Below are positions 11,301-20,900 of a stretch of 64,000 nt of DNA, one piece after another. The stretch spans positions 288,464 through 352,463 of the forward strand of contig DFKE01000012.1 in NCBI GenBank assembly GCA_002373505.1. The letters are read 5' to 3'. The notes under the pieces are model-generated. The model worked only from the letters and a program-made list of their open reading frames with translations. It made no database searches and was not told where the DNA came from. How positions within the stretch are numbered: the stretch's first letter is position 1; each line of letters starts with the position of its first letter. The stretch is from Bacteroidales bacterium UBA3653 (GTDB lineage Bacteria; Bacteroidota; Bacteroidia; Bacteroidales; Paludibacteraceae). Made by a program: the position numbers and the translations under genes.

Positions 11301-12635
11301 AACCTCAAGGACGAGAAGACCGGTGTTATCCTGGCTACGTTCGATATCAGCTACGCTTCGAAGCTGTATATCACTCCGGGTGAGAAATATCCGAAGGGTA
11401 CAGTGGTCTGCGAGTGGGATCCGTATAAGGCTCCGTTAATCATCGAGCAGGACGGTTTCATCCGCTACGAGGATGTCATCGAGGGTGTTACCTGTAAGAC
11501 TGAGGTCGATGAGGCTACCAAGATGAAGGAAGTGTTCATCACCGAGTCGAAAGACAAGACCAAACTGCCGCAAGCGCATATCGTAGATAGTGAGGGTAAT
11601 ATCCTCCGTTCGTACAACCTGCCTGTTAAGGCAAGCTTGAACCTCGCGGACGGCGCTCCTGTCAAGGTAGGTACGATCCTCTTCTCTATGGCTCGCGCTA
11701 CAAACAGCGGCGGTGATATCACCTCCGGTCTGCCACGTATCACCGAGCTCTTCGAGGCTCGTAACCCGTCCAACCCGGCTGTTGTGGCTGAGATCGACGG
11801 TGAGATTTCGTTCGGTAAGATCAAACGTGGTAACCGTGAGCTCTTCATCACCTCCAAACTCGGTGAGCAGAAGGCTTATCTCATCCCGCTGACCAAGCAG
11901 ATCCTCGTGCAGGAGGGTGACTATGTCCGCGCCGGTGTAGCGCTGTCTGACGGTGCTATCACGCCGGAAGATATCCTGGCTATCCAGGGTCCGACGGCTG
12001 TGCAGAACTATATCGTCAACGAGGCACAGGAGGTTTATCGTCTGCAAGGTGTGGAGATCAACGACAAGCACTTTGAGATCATCGTTCGCCAGATGATGCG
12101 TAAGGTAGAGATCCTTGAGCCGGGCGACACCCGCTTCCTGGAGGGAGACGTGGTTGACAAACTCGACTTCTTGGAGGAGAACGACCGTATCTGGGGTCGC
12201 AAGGTGGTTACCGATGCCGGTGACTCCGATGTCCTCAAAGAGGGTCAGATCGTTACCGCACGCCGTCTGCACGACGAGAACTCATCGCTCCGTCGCCGTG
12301 ATAAGAAACTCGTTCAGGCTCGTGACGCCGAGTGCGCAACGGCTAAGCAGATACTGCAAGGTATCACGCGTGCCGCGCTGGGTACCAAGTCGTTCATGTC
12401 TGCCGCTTCCTTCCAGGAGACGACGAAAGTCCTCAACGAAGCTGCTATCCGCGGTAAGGTGGATTACCTCGAGGGAATGAAGGAGAACGTGATCTGCGGT
12501 AACCTCATCCCTGCCGGTACCGGTCTGCGTGAGTTCGCTAAGATCTCCGTGCATAACAAGGAGGAGTATGCGGCTATCCAGGCTGCACGCGAAGCAGCGG
12601 AAGCTGCCCTCAACGGTGACGAATATAACCGCTAA
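8343..12635 (+). CDS. rpoC: DNA-directed RNA polymerase subunit beta'
   Basis: This is the beta' subunit carrying the catalytic magnesium site. The protein is 1430 residues. The N-terminal zinc site (CHCGKYK, then CERCGVEV), the absolutely conserved [12 protein letters not shown] active-site motif, the second zinc site ([13 protein letters not shown]) and the bridge-helix region ([19 protein letters not shown]) are all present. A strong Shine-Dalgarno GGAGG at 8332-8336 lies 6 nt before the ATG, which is unusual in this phylum and in this window. The gene ends the cluster and is followed by a strong terminator. Confidence 0.99.
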   Translation: MAFKQENKRTGFTKISIGLASPDEIMQISSGEVLKPETINYRSYKPERDGLFCERIFGPTKDYECHCGKYKRIRYKGIVCERCGVEVTEKKVRRERMGHIKLVVPVAHIWYLRSLPSKMAALLGIPTKKLDSVIYYEKYLVVRAGALAGQEIGEKNETDKNRLPIEDKMLLDEDQYMQVLAIMPEDNEMLEDTDPNKVIIKMGAEAIYDLLAAIDLDSLSYELRATADKSSSAQRRQEALKRLQVVEAFRASNGKNRPEWMILQAIPVTPPELRPLVPLDGGRFATSDLNDLYRRVIIRNNRLKRLIEIKAPDVILRNEKRMLQEAVDSLFDNSRKTTAMKSEANRPLKSLSDSLKGKQGRFRQNLLGKRVDYSARSVIVVGPELKMHECGLPKEMAAELYKPFIIRKLLERGKVKTVKSAKKIIDRRDPEIYEILEHVMEGHPVLLNRAPTLHRHGILAFQPKMIEGKAIQLHPLACAGFNADFDGDQMAVHLPLSNEAILEAQLLMLGSHNILDPANGNPITVPSQDMILGLYYITKERAGVKGEGLSFYSEEEAIIALNEGVVDIHAKVNVRINGQMVQTTPGRVIVNQYVPAEIGFQNVLMKKGAVKSIITNVIKTCGVARAARFLDDIKDLGYYRAFRGGLSFNLNDIIIPEEREEYVAKGNATVDELNFQYMNGFIGDDERYQKTVNKWKEIDEELTGIVMKHMAEADEGFNSVFMMMDSGARGNAGQIKQLAGIRGIMAKPMKAGSTDTRTDIENPVIANFKEGMSVLEYFISTHGARKGLADTALKTADAGYLTRRLVDVSHDVIINEEDCGTLRGITARAIKDQNGHVKASLTTRILGRVSVHDIFNDEGKLIVASGEEIREAQCEAIEAAGIEEVVIRSVLTCESKHGVCAKCYGRNLASRQMVQKGEAVGVIAAQAIGEPGTQLTLRTFHAGGLAGSAAQDKYTLTRDGIVEIEDLRTITTAEGETIVVSRKNTMNLKDEKTGVILATFDISYASKLYITPGEKYPKGTVVCEWDPYKAPLIIEQDGFIRYEDVIEGVTCKTEVDEATKMKEVFITESKDKTKLPQAHIVDSEGNILRSYNLPVKASLNLADGAPVKVGTILFSMARATNSGGDITSGLPRITELFEARNPSNPAVVAEIDGEISFGKIKRGNRELFITSKLGEQKAYLIPLTKQILVQEGDYVRAGVALSDGAITPEDILAIQGPTAVQNYIVNEAQEVYRLQGVEINDKHFEIIVRQMMRKVEILEPGDTRFLEGDVVDKLDFLEENDRIWGRKVVTDAGDSDVLKEGQIVTARRLHDENSSLRRRDKKLVQARDAECATAKQILQGITRAALGTKSFMSAASFQETTKVLNEAAIRGKVDYLEGMKENVICGNLIPAGTGLREFAKISVHNKEEYAAIQAAREAAEAALNGDEYNR

Positions 12636-12638
12636 TTC

Positions 12639-12704
12639 CTAGTTAGACTAGTTGTCCTAGTTCATCTGGTTTATCTGGTTAGACTGGTTCACCTGGCTAT
12701 TCTA
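12639..12704. repeat. CTAG / CTGGTT word repeat after rpoC
   Basis: About six 10-nt words (CTAGTTAGA, CTAGTTGTC, CTAGTTCAT, CTGGTTTAT, CTGGTTAGA, CTGGTTCAC) run in tandem between the rpoC stop and its terminator. Confidence 0.7.
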
Positions 12705-12721
12705 GGCGGTAAGCCCTTTTC

Positions 12722-12757
12722 CAAAACACCCTGCTCCAAAATGGAGTGGGGTGTTTT
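12722..12757 (+). terminator. Terminator after rpoC
   Basis: A 17-bp stem with a 3-nt loop (CAAAACACCC... / ...GGGTGTTTTG) ends the rpoC transcript. The arms carry their own A- and T-runs, so it can work in both directions. Confidence 0.85.
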
Positions 12758-12771
12758 GTCTGCTAACTTTT

Positions 12772-12802
12772 ACGACTCATTTACGACTCATTTACGACTC
12801 AC
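12772..12802. repeat. ACGACTCATTT word repeat, left border of accessory island
   Basis: Three tandem copies of ACGACTCATTT (the last one truncated) lie just after the rpoC terminator. The first two copies are the exact reverse complement of 22 bp at 29621-29642, at the other end of the accessory island. Two tandem GTCGGCTTCAC words follow at about 12848-12870. Confidence 0.7.
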
Positions 12803-12951
12803 GCTCGAGTCGGCAACGCAACCATCACGCGACCACCTTAGGACGACGTCGGCTTCACGTCGGCTTCACACCGGCACCTTTCTTTATATGTGTAAAAATT
12901 GACGAAAATGCACTATTTTGTGTAAAAATCCTCACGCGCACCCCCTCGCGC

Positions 12952-12982
12952 TTGCGTATGTGAAATATTTTTCGTACCTTTG
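12952..12982 (+). promoter_or_regulatory. Promoter of the MNT/HEPN operon
   Basis: The -33 TTG (12952-12954, in TTGCGTAT) is separated by exactly 20 nt from the -7 TACCTTTG (12975-12982), matching the Bacteroidota sigma-70 consensus. Its start site would be near 12989, leaving a leader of about 90 nt. The rest of the 12.64-13.08 kb gap holds the rpoC terminator, word repeats and two TGTAAAAAT direct repeats about 30 bp apart (near 12890 and 12920). Confidence 0.8.
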
Positions 12983-13079
12983 CGCCGTGAATAAATCTTG
13001 AATTAGAAAATATATCTTTCAGTTCTTGCGCAAATAAAACCAATTTTATATCTTTACAGCGGAAATACAGTAAAATATA

Positions 13080-13373
13080 ATGAAAACGACATCCGAATAC
13101 ATAGAAACATTGAGAAAACACGCGCCGATTTTGCGTGAACGTTTCGGTATAACTTCTATGCAACTTTTCGGGTCTGTGGCTCGTGGCGAACACAATGAAG
13201 ATAGCGATGTAGATGTGTTGGTGGAAATGCCTCCTAAGTACTATGAGGCATGTGCAGCCAATGATTATTTGGAAGAAATAACCGGCTGTCGTGTAGATAT
13301 GATCCGTCGCCATAAAAACCTCACTCCGTTTTTTATCAAACAAATAGAAAAAGATGGTATTAGAATATTCTAA
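13080..13373 (+). CDS. mntA: MNT-type minimal nucleotidyltransferase (antitoxin of a HEPN/MNT pair)
   Basis: In characterised HEPN/MNT pairs the nucleotidyltransferase neutralises the HEPN RNase by transferring AMP to it. The 97-residue protein shows the Pol-beta-type motif LFGSVARGEHNEDSDVDVLV: the GSxARG loop and the DxD metal pair, with a later aspartate in CRVDMI. It has no other domain. It overlaps the HEPN gene by 20 nt, which implies translational coupling. It is the first gene of the accessory island and has its own promoter. Confidence 0.88.
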   Translation: MKTTSEYIETLRKHAPILRERFGITSMQLFGSVARGEHNEDSDVDVLVEMPPKYYEACAANDYLEEITGCRVDMIRRHKNLTPFFIKQIEKDGIRIF

Positions 13374-13758
13374 GGAAATAGAATTGGCACATGCAGTGCT
13401 CGAACAACTCAAAGATGCGATTGTTCAGCTGCAAGAGTGGAACAAGGACGTTGCTAATATGAACGAACTGGAGAAGTCCCCTTATGGCATGCAGCGTTTA
13501 GCAGGAAACTTTATGCTGATTCAAGTAATAGGGGAAAGTGTGAAGAAGATAGATGGCTATACTAATGGTGCATTATGGCAGTATCGTCCGGAGATACCAT
13601 GGAAAAAAGTAATCGCAATGCGAAATCGTATATCCCATGGTTACTATGATTTAGATACCGAATATATGGACGATATTATAAAGAACGACCTTGCTCCATT
13701 ATTAGATGCGGTAGAATATCTGCTCCAGATAACCGACGAGTTGTATTTGACAGTATAA
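13354..13758 (+). CDS. hepT: HepT-like HEPN ribonuclease toxin (DUF86 type)
   Basis: This all-alpha 134-residue protein carries the HEPN catalytic motif Rx4HxY as RNRISHGYYD near residues 90-99. In the characterised HepT the arginine and histidine cut RNA, and the tyrosine is the residue AMPylated by MntA. Helical segments with acidic and hydrophobic periodicity match DUF86. The ATG at 13354 lies inside the end of the MNT gene. The pair as a whole is a type VII toxin-antitoxin candidate; toxicity is inferred from family knowledge. Confidence 0.88.
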   Translation: MVLEYSKEIELAHAVLEQLKDAIVQLQEWNKDVANMNELEKSPYGMQRLAGNFMLIQVIGESVKKIDGYTNGALWQYRPEIPWKKVIAMRNRISHGYYDLDTEYMDDIIKNDLAPLLDAVEYLLQITDELYLTV

Positions 13759-13788
13759 ATCAACATAAATAACTAATTCAATAAAATT

Positions 13789-14022
13789 ATGACAGCAATA
13801 CAAACACAAGCGAGTGAACAATTCCTTGCAGCCATGGGTCCGATGGTAGAGGATAAGGCGGCAATGCAACAAGTATTGCTTTATATCAGTACTATGAGAC
13901 GCCGATCTGAATTGCCGGTGATGACAATTGAGGAAGCAGACCAACATGGTATGCCATTACATCAAGCAATGGATAAGTTGCTATCCGGATTACAAATCAC
14001 GAATTTCTGCAAGCCTCAATAA
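13789..14022 (+). CDS. Small protein of unknown function, antitoxin-like
   Basis: This is a 77-residue acidic helical protein (EQFLAAMGPMVEDKAAMQQV, then LLYISTMRRR and a C-terminal TIEEADQHGMPLHQAMDK). I do not recognise a domain. Its size, composition and setting between two nucleotidyltransferase genes suggest an antitoxin whose toxin has been lost, but this is an inference. Its leader shares about 20 bp (AATCAACATAAATAACTAAT) with the leader of the 2041-aa surface gene at 14894-14913. Confidence 0.6.
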   Translation: MTAIQTQASEQFLAAMGPMVEDKAAMQQVLLYISTMRRRSELPVMTIEEADQHGMPLHQAMDKLLSGLQITNFCKPQ

Positions 14023-14067
14023 GAGTGTATGCGAAGATTTAATGAACCAGACTAGTCAAATGCAACA

Positions 14068-14367
14068 ATGGATAAAGAGCAAGCTATAAAATTAGTACAA
14101 GCCTATAAACAAGCTATATCGCCGATATACAGAGATGCAAAAGTGTATTTGTATGGTTCGTATAGCAAGGGAACGGCACACCAAGATAGCGATATAGATG
14201 TGGCAGTAGTTGTTCCACATGTGGAAGGGGATTGGTTTCATATTGTACCTCCTTTGTGGACAAAGGCCCGTAGCGTCAGTTCGCTCATAGAGCCGGTTTT
14301 GATGGCAGAGGATTGTCCCTCACCATTGTATGACGATGTGATGCGTACAGGTATTGCAATCCAATAA
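14068..14367 (+). CDS. Nucleotidyltransferase-domain protein (orphan)
   Basis: This 99-residue protein has the Pol-beta nucleotidyltransferase signature VYLYGSYSKGTAHQDSDIDV (GSxxxG then DxD). It is a second, distinct member next to the MntA-like gene. No HEPN partner follows it, so its role is unclear. It could be a MNT antitoxin that lost its toxin, or it could act with the 77-residue protein 45 nt upstream. Confidence 0.75.
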   Translation: MDKEQAIKLVQAYKQAISPIYRDAKVYLYGSYSKGTAHQDSDIDVAVVVPHVEGDWFHIVPPLWTKARSVSSLIEPVLMAEDCPSPLYDDVMRTGIAIQ

Positions 14368-14375
14368 CGAGTAAA

Positions 14376-14426
14376 TAAATAACTAATCTTTTTATTAACA
14401 ATTAAATCTCAAGTATTATGAGAAAC
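14376..14426 (+). repeat. 51-bp leader repeat, copy 1
   Basis: These 51 bp, including an ATGAGAAAC start, are repeated exactly at 14901-14951. Copy 1 supplies the leader and first three codons of the 44-aa ORF; copy 2 does the same for the 2041-aa surface protein. The two copies bracket a 0.5-kb toxin-antitoxin cassette. Confidence 0.9.
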
Positions 14427-14552
14427 GAAAAACCAATAGATATGAGTAGAATAGAAGAATTGGAGAGTAAGGAACTCTTGACCCCGGAGGAGTTCAAAGA
14501 ACTTGGTCACTATCGTATGTCCCAAATGATTCATCCTCAAGCAACATGTTAA
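14418..14552 (+). CDS. Short antitoxin-like protein upstream of RelE-type toxin
   Basis: This 44-residue acidic ORF (MRNEKPIDMSRIEELESKEL ... SQMIHPQATC) starts in the leader repeat. Its stop overlaps the start of the RelE-like gene (ATGTTAA at 14546-14552), a translational-coupling overlap. The helical charged segment LTPEEFKELGHYRMSQM could wrap a RelE-type toxin. There is no DNA-binding domain, so if it is an antitoxin it is a minimal one or the remains of one. The first three codons are identical to those of the surface gene because of the repeat. Confidence 0.6.
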   Translation: MRNEKPIDMSRIEELESKELLTPEEFKELGHYRMSQMIHPQATC

Positions 14553-14878
14553 GATACACTCAACAAGCAAATGAGGATTTGTCCTGCATATTGGCAGGAC
14601 TTGTATCTTTTCGAATAGGCGATGCGCTCGATCCTTCTCTGATGGTTGAGCATGCAAGTCAGATTTTTGATGACATCGCTGAACATATTGATTCAATAGA
14701 AGGTCTGACATACCATCGTGCAAATACATTTGGCGGACTGGAAAGTTATGGAAAATACGTATATACATATACGCGGAATAGAACTAATTGGTACGCATTC
14801 TATGACAAGTGTAACGATGGAAGTTTTGTAGTAAATCGCATCACGAATAACTGGAATATTCTTTTGCCTCGTTTATGA
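14546..14878 (+). CDS. RelE/ParE-superfamily toxin-like protein
   Basis: This 110-residue protein has a C-terminal half that reads like the Bacteroidota RelE/ParE subgroup: YGKYVYTYTRNRTNWYAFYD followed by SFVVNRITNNWN, a beta-sheet core with aromatic and basic residues. Members of this group are mRNA interferases or gyrase poisons; which one applies here cannot be told. It is coupled to the 44-aa ORF and ends 65 nt before the surface-protein start. Confidence 0.7.
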   Translation: MLRYTQQANEDLSCILAGLVSFRIGDALDPSLMVEHASQIFDDIAEHIDSIEGLTYHRANTFGGLESYGKYVYTYTRNRTNWYAFYDKCNDGSFVVNRITNNWNILLPRL

Positions 14879-14900
14879 GTCAAGACAAAAATAATCAACA

Positions 14901-14951
14901 TAAATAACTAATCTTTTTATTAACAATTAAATCTCAAGTATTATGAGAAAC
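14901..14951 (+). repeat. 51-bp leader repeat, copy 2
   Basis: This is the exact second copy of 14376-14426. It forms the leader and first codons (ATGAGAAAC) of the 2041-aa surface protein gene. Recombination between the copies would delete the RelE cassette and leave one intact leader. Confidence 0.9.
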
Positions 14952-17900
14952 AAACTCACAAAGTTTTTAACGAGCGAATGTCCGCCAAAAGGAATGAGGC
15001 AGTTCGCAAAGACATGGAAGTATGCTGCATGTATGCTTCTCGCTTTCATCCTCGGCATCGGACAGATGTGGGGAGATGATTGGACAGCAGCGAATATCGT
15101 GGCTAATTCGGGCGCAGGGACGACAAAGAGTCATATCACTGTGTCCTCGCCGGGTATTACTTCCACAACATCTGCTCAAATATGGAAAGATGGGAAAACC
15201 GCCAAAAATGAAACTACGTTACAAATTGGAGCTAGCACTACGAGTGACTATAACAAGACCAAAAGTTACGTGGAAATAAAAGCAGAAAAAGGATATGCTT
15301 TAGGCACTACTCTTAATTTTCGTGGAGGCTCAAATGATTCTAATGATAAGAACTGTGTAGTTGTTTGGTGGACAGGGAAAGTTGGTGCTACGTTTACCGG
15401 CTATGAAGTTGTAAAATTGAATAATAAGAATATCTCATCTTCTGCGAGTGCAAATTATTCAGTAACTCTTCCCGCTAATACACGTGTTGTTCGTATATAC
15501 AGACAAGTTACTTTTAATAGTACAAATACCGCGTTTGGAACCGAGAATACACTCGGAGATGGAAAGGCTTACTTTGCCAGCGTAACTGCAACTTCTGTTG
15601 TCGCTCCTGAGATAGAAGGTGATGCGGAAATGCTTAAAAGTGAGACGATACCATTTGTAGGCTATCCTGCAGGAGGAACGTGGGCTGTGACCAGTGGTTC
15701 GGCTACAATAAACCATACTTCTGGAGCATTGACATCTGGCTCAACCAGCGGAGATGTAGTCATCTCTTATACGGTTGATGCCAAATCAGGATCCCATACC
15801 GTAACTGTATTGAATACTGACTCTAAGACGATATGTTGGGACTTTACGCAAGGTACGATGCCAACCGCGTCAGGTGTAACAGCTACAGGAAATGGTGAAT
15901 TCAATACAATGGGTTATAATCTTGCGACGGCAAATGCTAATTTTGCATACATAGATGTTGAAGAGGCTGGATATATTATCTCAGCTGCTACTTTGACGGT
16001 TTTTCCTGGAGGAACAGGAGATAAAAACTTTACTGGCGATTTTAATGCATCTTTGACGGACGCCATTAGTACTACAGAAGGGGAATTTTGGCGAATTGAC
16101 AAGAGTGTTTCAGACTCAGAGAAGAATACAGAAGTGAATTTGGGTGCCGTTTCATCTGTTCCGTCCGGCTCAACAGCCTTCCGTATTACCAAAGGAAATA
16201 CAGGAACGGTTGTTGGAAAAGTTTGGCTTACTTTAGAAAAATATGTTCCGGCGGCTACTCATACATTAGCATGGGATTTTGCCGGAGGTAGTTGTTCTGC
16301 TACAGAAGGCGATGATTATACTGCTGGTGGAGCAGTTGCAGAAGGTGCAACTTTAACTTATCCCGCAGCAAATACAATGAGTAAGACGGACTATTTGTTT
16401 GATGGATGGTCTTCTTCGACAACAACTATGCCTACAACGGATTTAACCATTACAGCACAATGGGCGACGGCATATACCGTTACTTTCGCATCAAATGGCG
16501 GTGGTGGTACAATGGATCCGATACAGTATAAAGCAGATGCAGAAGTAACTATTCCTGCATGTGACTTTACTCCGGAAGATGCATATCATGCATTTACTCA
16601 TTGGGCCATCACGGGTGTAGCCGGTAAGACTACCGGAAATCCGGGTGAGACCTTTGATATGCCGGCTGGTCCTGTGACCCTGACAGCTCAGTGGGCTGCT
16701 TCTTATGGTATCACCAAAGGTTCGCATACCAATGGTGACTTCACGATTGATCCTACTTCTGCTGCGGCAGGAACAGAGATCACTTTGGCAGCAACCCCAG
16801 ATGAAGATTATCTGTTTGGCGCATGGGAGGTAGTAAAGACTTCGGACGGTACAGACGCAGGTGTAACGGTAACGAATAATAAATTCGAGATGCCGGCATT
16901 TGCTGTAACGGTTAATGCAACATTTGTGGCTGATACACGTGCAAAGGTTCTCTATGTAACGAATAATAATGTAACAACAACGAAAGCGAGCGATAAACTC
17001 TATGAGGCTCTGAAAGATGACTACCGCGTTACTATTGTAGGTCCGGCATCTACAGAAACTGTAACAAACTATGCTTTGGTAGTATTGCACGAATCTGTAG
17101 GTGGTTCTAATTATAATGCAACCGCTGTTGCTGCAGCAAAGGGCGGAGCTGTTCCGGTACTGAATACGAAGAGTTATTTCTATAATGATGGTCGTTGGAA
17201 CTGGGGTACACCGAATGCTGGTAAAACTATTAAAGGTGCAACGCTGAATAGCGCTTATTGCAATATAGCAAGTCACCCGCTGTTTGCCGGAGTAACCGTT
17301 TCGGATGGATTCTTCGAGATAACCAACGATGCTGCTGCAAAATGTATGCAACCGATTGGTTCGTTCGTTGCCGGCAAAGAGGGTTATACCTTAGCCACAA
17401 CTCCGAACAATGACTCCGGTGAGGGTTGCGCTATTCATGAGTTGACTCCTGAACAGCGTGGTGTTGCTTCTGGCAAATACCTGATGATTAGTGTATTAGG
17501 AGATAAGTTAAGTGCTTTGAACGCTAATGGTCAGAAGTTGTTCCAGAATGCTGCGGCTTACCTGATTGATGGTACAGCTTCTTGGACTCCTGTTGCAGTT
17601 CCGACTTCTCCTGTTGTTGCAGCAACTCCAACAGAGAACTATACAGAAGGCGGTACTATCACACTGACGGCTTCGGCAGAAGGAACTTCGGCTTCGACAG
17701 TATATACATGGTATAAGGGCGCAGACTGGGCAACCGCTTCTGCAACCACTCCGGTACAGGCCGCCTCGACTTCTGGCGCAACATTCTCTAAGACAGCAGC
17801 TGTAGAAGATGCCGGAACCTACTGGTGTAATATTTCTAATGGAACAAGTTGCGACGCACAAGCGAGTGTAACGATTACCGTTTCTTCTGCTTCGACCCCG

Positions 17901-20900
17901 ACGCACACTATTTCTTATGACAATGTCAAGGGCACAGATATGACTGCGTATCCAACGGAATACACAGAAGGTATTGGTGTTGCCTCGTTCGATCCACTGG
18001 CAGATATTACGGGTTGGCACTTCGTTGAGTGGAGTCCTGCTTCGATCGCTACTGACGCTACTACCGATCAGACGATTACAGCTGTCTGGGCACAAGTATT
18101 TGAGGTTACCTTCAATCTCCAAGGACATGGCGCAGAAATTGCAAAACAAGATATTATCTCTGGTGAGAAGGCAACCGAACCAACCGCTCCAAGTGCAATC
18201 GGTTATGACTTCGGTGGATGGTTTACGGATGCAGAGTGCACCGCAGGTAATGAGTTTGATTTCAATACTCCGATTACCGCAGCAACTCCGTTGTATGCTA
18301 AATGGACAGCGTTTGATGGATGTACATTGTTAGTTCCGGCAACCAGCGGTGATGCTCCTGCGGTTGGAGATCCAATTTCTATGCAGACAGGTTCCAAGGG
18401 TGGTTCAATGAGTGTTGTCGGAACTCCGTTGTCCTATAATGCATATGGTCTGAGTTTTGAGAGTAGTTCTTCGGCAAAGGCGAAAGTAACTATCAACAAC
18501 GAAATCCAAGAAGGTACGGTAATTTCATTAACGTTGGTAGCTAATGGAACCTCTGCTCCGCGTGGTTTGCATCTCTATACCGGTGATGGCGCTACGAAGA
18601 TAGAGTCATTAGGCTGGAATTCTGAGGTGGTTAAATATACAGAGGCAACCTTTACCTATACAGTAAAAGCTACCGATGTAGCACTAATTGGTTCAAATGA
18701 ATTCCAATTGTGGCGTAATGGATCTGTATTCCTAAAGAAATTGACGGTAACTAATTGCGGTGATGCTATTACTTTCCATAATTTGACCAGCGCAGTTAAT
18801 ATCGCAGGCAAGGGTACTGTAACACTGGGTGCTTCTTCTGTTCGTGAGGGTAAGACTACAACGGCTACCTATAGCGAGATTGATCCGTTGTATGAGTTCG
18901 TTAACTGGACAGTAAGCGGCACAGGCGCAAGCATTGCAGACGCTTCTGCTAACCCCGCTACCATCACAATGGGTACAGAGGATGCGGTAGTTACGCTGAA
19001 CCTGCAAGTTAAACCGGTTTACTACACTGTGACCTATTATGATGGAGCAAGCAAAATGGGAACAGAGCAAGTTGCAGAGAATGGTCATCCGTCAGCAACC
19101 GATATTACAACCAAGAAATTAGGCTACAACTTCCTCGGCTGGTCTGAGACCGACGGCGGTGCAGTTGTTAATCTGAACGATATTTCCATTACGGCTCCTA
19201 AAAACCTGTACGCTAAGTATGAGGCAGTTGTTTGCCCGACCAGCGGAACGGTTTATAAGTTCCAACTGAAGACGGATCTGACGAATGGTAATGTATTTGA
19301 AACCAAGCCTAATTCGGTAGCCTTCACAACGGATAACTACTTATCAGAACTAACCGGTGGTATCTTAACGGGTTCTATTGATAATAATAATGTTAACCGT
19401 TTGCAGTTCTATGATAACAAAGCTGTCGGATTCTATAGTGGTACCGGCGGTACGTTGACTATCGGTTTGGATTGCGAACTTGCAGAAGGTGATGTGATTA
19501 AGTATATTAACTATGCAAACAGTGGTAATAAGATGACTTTGTCTGATGCTACCCATACGCAAACATTAGATGGTAATGGCACAGAAGAAGTACAAACATG
19601 GGAGGTTCCTTCAGCATGGGCAGGCGCAACAGAGTTGACGTTAGTTCGTGGTGGTAACACGCCGAAGTTGACATACTTCGAGATTTACCGTCGTCCTGTT
19701 GCTACGGGCGCAACTTTGGCAGACTTGACTATCCGTCAAGGACAAAGCAAGACCCCGGTTATGACTCTTGTGCCTTCGGCTGACGCACGTGTTACGAGTC
19801 AGGCTTGGGAGATTGTTGGTACGCCGACGAACTTAACAGGCGCAGCAATCAATCCAGCAACGGGTGCTATTACTACCGGTACGCTGGATGATCCTACAAG
19901 CACGGGTTCTATCTCCGTCAAAGTGACGCTGAATGGCTCTATTGAGGCAACGTGTACAGCAACTGTTGTAGGCAATATCGATCAGCAGAATGTAACTAAG
20001 TCCACTGTCTGGGATTGGCATAACACAGGCGCAACGGCTAACATTCAGCTGGATGAAAATACCGATCCTAAGAAGAACGAAAACTTCGTATTGGCAAATG
20101 TCGCTGTTAATAACAACGACGAATTTGAGTCGGATAAACTTGCTGTTGAGGGTGAGTACATGGTTCGTGACTACAATAAGACGGATCCGTATTTCCAAGG
20201 TCAGCTGATTCAGTTCCATACGACCGTTGCCGGTGTTGTTCGTGTTAAGTTCGCGCATACAGGAAATGCTACTGCGGAGAAGCCTGCTCGTGAGTTGTAC
20301 ATCAACGGTGTGGCTACCGGTGATACAAGAGCAAACGCTACACCTGCATGGTCGAATTATATTGAAGTTCCGGCTGGTGACGTTAGCATTACAGCTCATT
20401 ACGTAAATCTGTTGCCTGCAGCAGCGCAGCAATACATCCGTGTATTTGAGATCGAGTTCCTGGCGGAGAACACCGCAAGAGCGCGCGCGCTGACAGTCGG
20501 CAACCTGGGTACGACCTGTATCAAGAACGCTTGTATCGTTCGCGGAGCAGAGATATATGAGATCAAGGGTAAGAACGATATCGGTAAGATTGTCTTCGAC
20601 CAACTCGGTGCAGACGAAGTTCTGGAAGCCGGACATCCGTACGTGATGGTGGCTAAAGAGGCGAACATCCGCTTCTTCAATACCATCGCAGATCCTGCCA
20701 CCGAGCCGTACGACGCCGGCAACGGCCTGATCGGTACGTTTGAGCAAAAAGAGTTTGCTGCGGGTGAAGCATCTGAGGGCCTCTACTTCTTCAAAGATCA
20801 CGCACTCTGGGCTGCGAAAGAAACAGGTATGACCATTCCGGCTTACCGCTGCTATCTGAATATGAACGCCGTTGGTACCTTCAGCGGAGGTGCTCCTGCT

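Noticed and set aside
12855..13412. 185-residue antisense frame over the MNT gene
   Set aside because: The sense strand has the GSxARG/DxD motif and a promoter; the antisense frame has no motif.
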